Origin: Climacteris rufus
Taxonomy: Eukaryota > Chordata > Aves > Passeriformes > Climacteridae
DNA length: 64,000 nt
Direction: 5' to 3'
NCBI GenBank assembly: GCA_013398175.1
Contig: VZRZ01006827.1
Coordinates: forward strand, 2,016,742 to 2,080,741
How positions within the stretch are numbered: the first letter of the stretch is position 1; every line of letters begins with the position of its first letter. Below are positions 61,234 through 64,000 of this stretch, piece by piece. Made by a program: the position numbers and the translations under genes. The notes under the pieces are model-generated. The model ran no database searches. It had not been told where the DNA came from and worked only from the letters and a program-made list of their open reading frames with translations.

Positions 61234-64000
61234 CAAACACTCATAGTGTAACACTTTTCCTCTACTGATTGCTGAAGAATCTTGAACGAGAGCCAAATAG
61301 AACCAAGTAATTGGAAGTATTAGGCATAGGAATGTGTGACATTCTGTGCTTGGGGCTTCTGTTTGGACATTTGGGTTCTTTCAATAATCAGAACACTGAG
61401 GCATCCTCAATGAGCATGGGTGGGAAATGAAGAAAGAGGTTGTGGGCTTTGGCACAGCAATCCAGTAGTTTGGGTTGTTGCCCATGTGGGAGATGTGGAT
61501 TCTCAGCTCTCTGCAGTTGTTGTCCTGTTTGAATTTGCTGCTTAAGAGGTGCCTCTCCCTTGCTGGTATGAGTACATTATTGGTGGGTTTGACTGTCCTC
61601 ATGCTCACAGCTCATTCTGGGCAGTGACAGAATTGGAAGTATGAGAACTGAGGGCAAGCAGGACCCTGTCCATATAGTCTGTCACCTTCAGGCTATTGTG
61701 ACAGTAGAGATTTTCGAGGTATGGCTTTGCACCATGGGCTATCCTTTCTTTTTTTCTATGGTTGTCTGTGCAAAAGGCGTTCACAACATGAGAAAGAACA
61801 AGTGCCAAACATAGAACTCCCCAATTCCCTATAGTTAACTGACACAAACTTTGTTTAATGGAGGGGAAAGTGGACATAATATGCCTTCAAAATACCTTAG
61901 TCTGTGATAAGTCAGTAATATTAGGTGTGCAGAAATCTCCACTACTGCTGCTTCTGAAAGATAAGAAGAGAGTTTATACTAACATAATCAAATGTACGTC
62001 ATGTCTTAAAGTGTATTACAATGCAAAAGGAAGGTATTTTAAAATTTCCTTTCAAAACTAATTCCGATATTTTTATTACTGTGACATGACTATGCATGTG
62101 ACCATGCACAGAGAGCTATGGCATAGAGGTGCTTCATGTTAACCAGAATGATTTGGGGTTTAATTTTTTTTCTCCTAAGCCTCCTTGTACTTTCTTATGG
62201 AAAATGAAGTAGCCCTATATTTTTATTCCAATAATATTCAAAACTAAAAAGACATTTTTGTGCTTTTACAGTCAGTTTGTACACTAACAAACAGCATATT
62301 ATTTTATCCATAATCGGTGTGAAAACCATTAAGATGAAGAGTGTTTTCTGCGTAGTGGAAGAAGATGTGTTTAGCTACACTGAATAGTGACAGACTATAC
62401 ACCTTTTTTTTAGGTAATTGGTAAATCAATTAAGAATACCAAGAATTATATGAAAGTCCTTATGTATTTATAGACACCTATGGCAATCCACCAGGTCAGA
62501 ATTTTTTTCAAAGGTCTGGAAGTACTTCCACAGTGTACCAAATCCTTTCAGTCTTAGAAACACACTGTGTATTAATGCTGTTATGATGGAGTGCTTTGCC
62601 TTAAATCAGAAGTCTCCAAAGGCCTCTCAATGTGTATTGTTAACAATTACTTTTAGTTTTTCCAAAACTGTGGAAGTGCTTTGTAGGTAGATGGGCAAAT
62701 CCTGTGACCAACACAGGTAAAAATAAGTACCTCATATAAGGAAAAACGGAGGCCTTTAAGATATTCCCAGTTTGTTACTACATGTACATGCATAGATGTG
62801 GCAGACAGCTGGTCTTACTCTGATACTACACTGCCTTAAGTATACAAAATCTGTCAGCAAGTTCTCAGAATCAGAGAATTAAACACATGACTTTTCCTGT
62901 CCTTCTCCCCACTGCCATCTTCAAACAGAACCTAGGACTAGAAACAAGGATCAAAATAAAAGAAAAAGGGTACTCACCACACACCCCCCACATCCCCTGT
63001 AGAAATTTGAAATTGTGTTGAAGTTGTAAGGTAGAGGAAGCTTAGTGCTGTTGGTAAGGAACAAGGACAGAAGGAAAGTTTTTGGCTAACAGCCTTTTCC
63101 CAGAAAGGTGTGAAGTGCTGGGCTGGTGGGCCAAAGTTGCAGGTTGGAAACAAAGCCTTTTTATTCTGTGTAGAGAAGGAGCAGCTCAAGGCAGGACACA
63201 AGATGTGTTTCTGCATCCTGTGCTGAGAACATACTTACCAATCATACTTTTGCTGCATGAAACTCTGCACCATTGTACATGAGAGATTTATGGGCAGCAA
63301 CAAAAAATTAAATACTTTTGATATATTAGAATATATCTAACATAATCACTGACGTGCAACCGATGTGTACACTAACACTCTGACATTCACCTTACGCTGC
63401 AGGAGAGAAAAATGCTTAGGCAGAAAGAATATAACAATACTGTTTGGTGAGGAACAAAAACAAATATGATATAGGATTTCTCACAGAAAACACTCAGAGA
63501 TTCTCTCTGACCAATGTAGCAAAAGCAGCTCTCTCTGAAAGACTTGTTACGATACACATCAGCCTTCCACTTACTGAAATAATTAACTATCTCTGAGCCA
63601 CTGCTTTCAGGCCAACTTTATCTTGCTAGGAAGACGTGTATATTAATATTTATTTGAATACATTCCATGATTTATGGAACAGCTTGGGGTTTTTTCTGAA
63701 GCAATAGTTGAATCAAAATGTTTTTCATCTGCTGTGGTGTGTTGTCATGGGATAGATCCTGGGAAGACCAACTATGTTGTGTGGTTTTTTTCATTCCTGT
63801 CACAGAAATGAGAACAGCCAGAACTGTGAGCAGTAAATCTGTGGTGTTCACACACGTGTATAGCCCTGACTAGCCTGCCTAGGGAACACTTAGTGCAATT
63901 TCCATTTGAAACTCTGCTTTTGATGTAGATGACCTGCCCAGAACTCACTGTGAGAAGCCAATACAAAATGTACCTAATGGGGTGATTCTTTATCCCATGT
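61234..64000. other. Unassigned noncoding DNA
   Basis: AT-rich DNA with no retroviral internal region next to the LTR and no gene I can support. Two adjacent minus-strand frames at 61605-61877 and 61381-61608 (90 and 75 codons) lie in different frames and have no recognised domain. The window ends without a clear feature. Confidence 0.55.

Noticed and set aside
60913..61296. 127-codon minus-strand open frame
   Set aside because: It runs antisense through the LTR and its flank. Its content is explained by the LTR sequence.
61381..61877. Two adjacent minus-strand frames as one broken gene
   Set aside because: They lie in different frames with no recognisable shared domain, and joining them would be speculative.

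Overview
This window reads as vertebrate, almost certainly bird, genomic DNA and looks like deep intron or intergenic sequence. The evidence is an AT-rich background with very few CpGs, no operons or prokaryotic signals, several CR1 LINE fragments of the avian type, and one endogenous-retrovirus LTR of the kind common in bird genomes. The low repeat density also fits a bird. Most open frames here are about as long as chance predicts and I do not annotate them as genes.

One stretch looks like a true protein-coding exon: 52107-52313 on the + strand. It has a branch point, pyrimidine tract, AG acceptor and GTAACA donor. It is 207 nt long, open throughout and phase 1 at both ends. It carries three CpGs in a CpG-poor region. 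I cannot name the gene. If the exon is real, most of the window is probably intron of that gene, at least upstream to position 1 unless another exon was missed.

Layout. 1-5.8 kb: unassigned, with a 35-bp-arm near-perfect hairpin at 983-1057. 5.8-6.4 kb: a perfect 52-bp tandem duplication, a TAGA microsatellite and a CR1 3' end. 6.4-19.7 kb: unassigned AT-rich DNA. 19.7-20.6 kb: a long CR1 fragment, minus strand. 25.1-25.8 kb: an old decayed CR1, plus strand. 26.4 and 27.6 kb: two more short tandem duplications. 29.0-29.4 kb: an unexplained GC-richer island. 30.8-31.2 kb: a CR1 fragment lacking its 3' end, followed by about 2.4 kb of unexplained GC-richer DNA. 34.0 kb: a small triplicated, partly inverted motif. 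34-52 kb: unassigned. 52.1-52.3 kb: the candidate exon. 55.9-56.3 kb: a stretch with the look of conserved noncoding DNA. 60.7-61.2 kb: a solo LTR with CRE, TATA and poly(A) signals. 61.2-64 kb: unassigned.

I found no rRNA, tRNA, CRISPR array or prokaryotic-type system, and no convincing new multi-gene system. The items most worth testing are the orphan exon, the hairpin and the LTR with its promoter signals.
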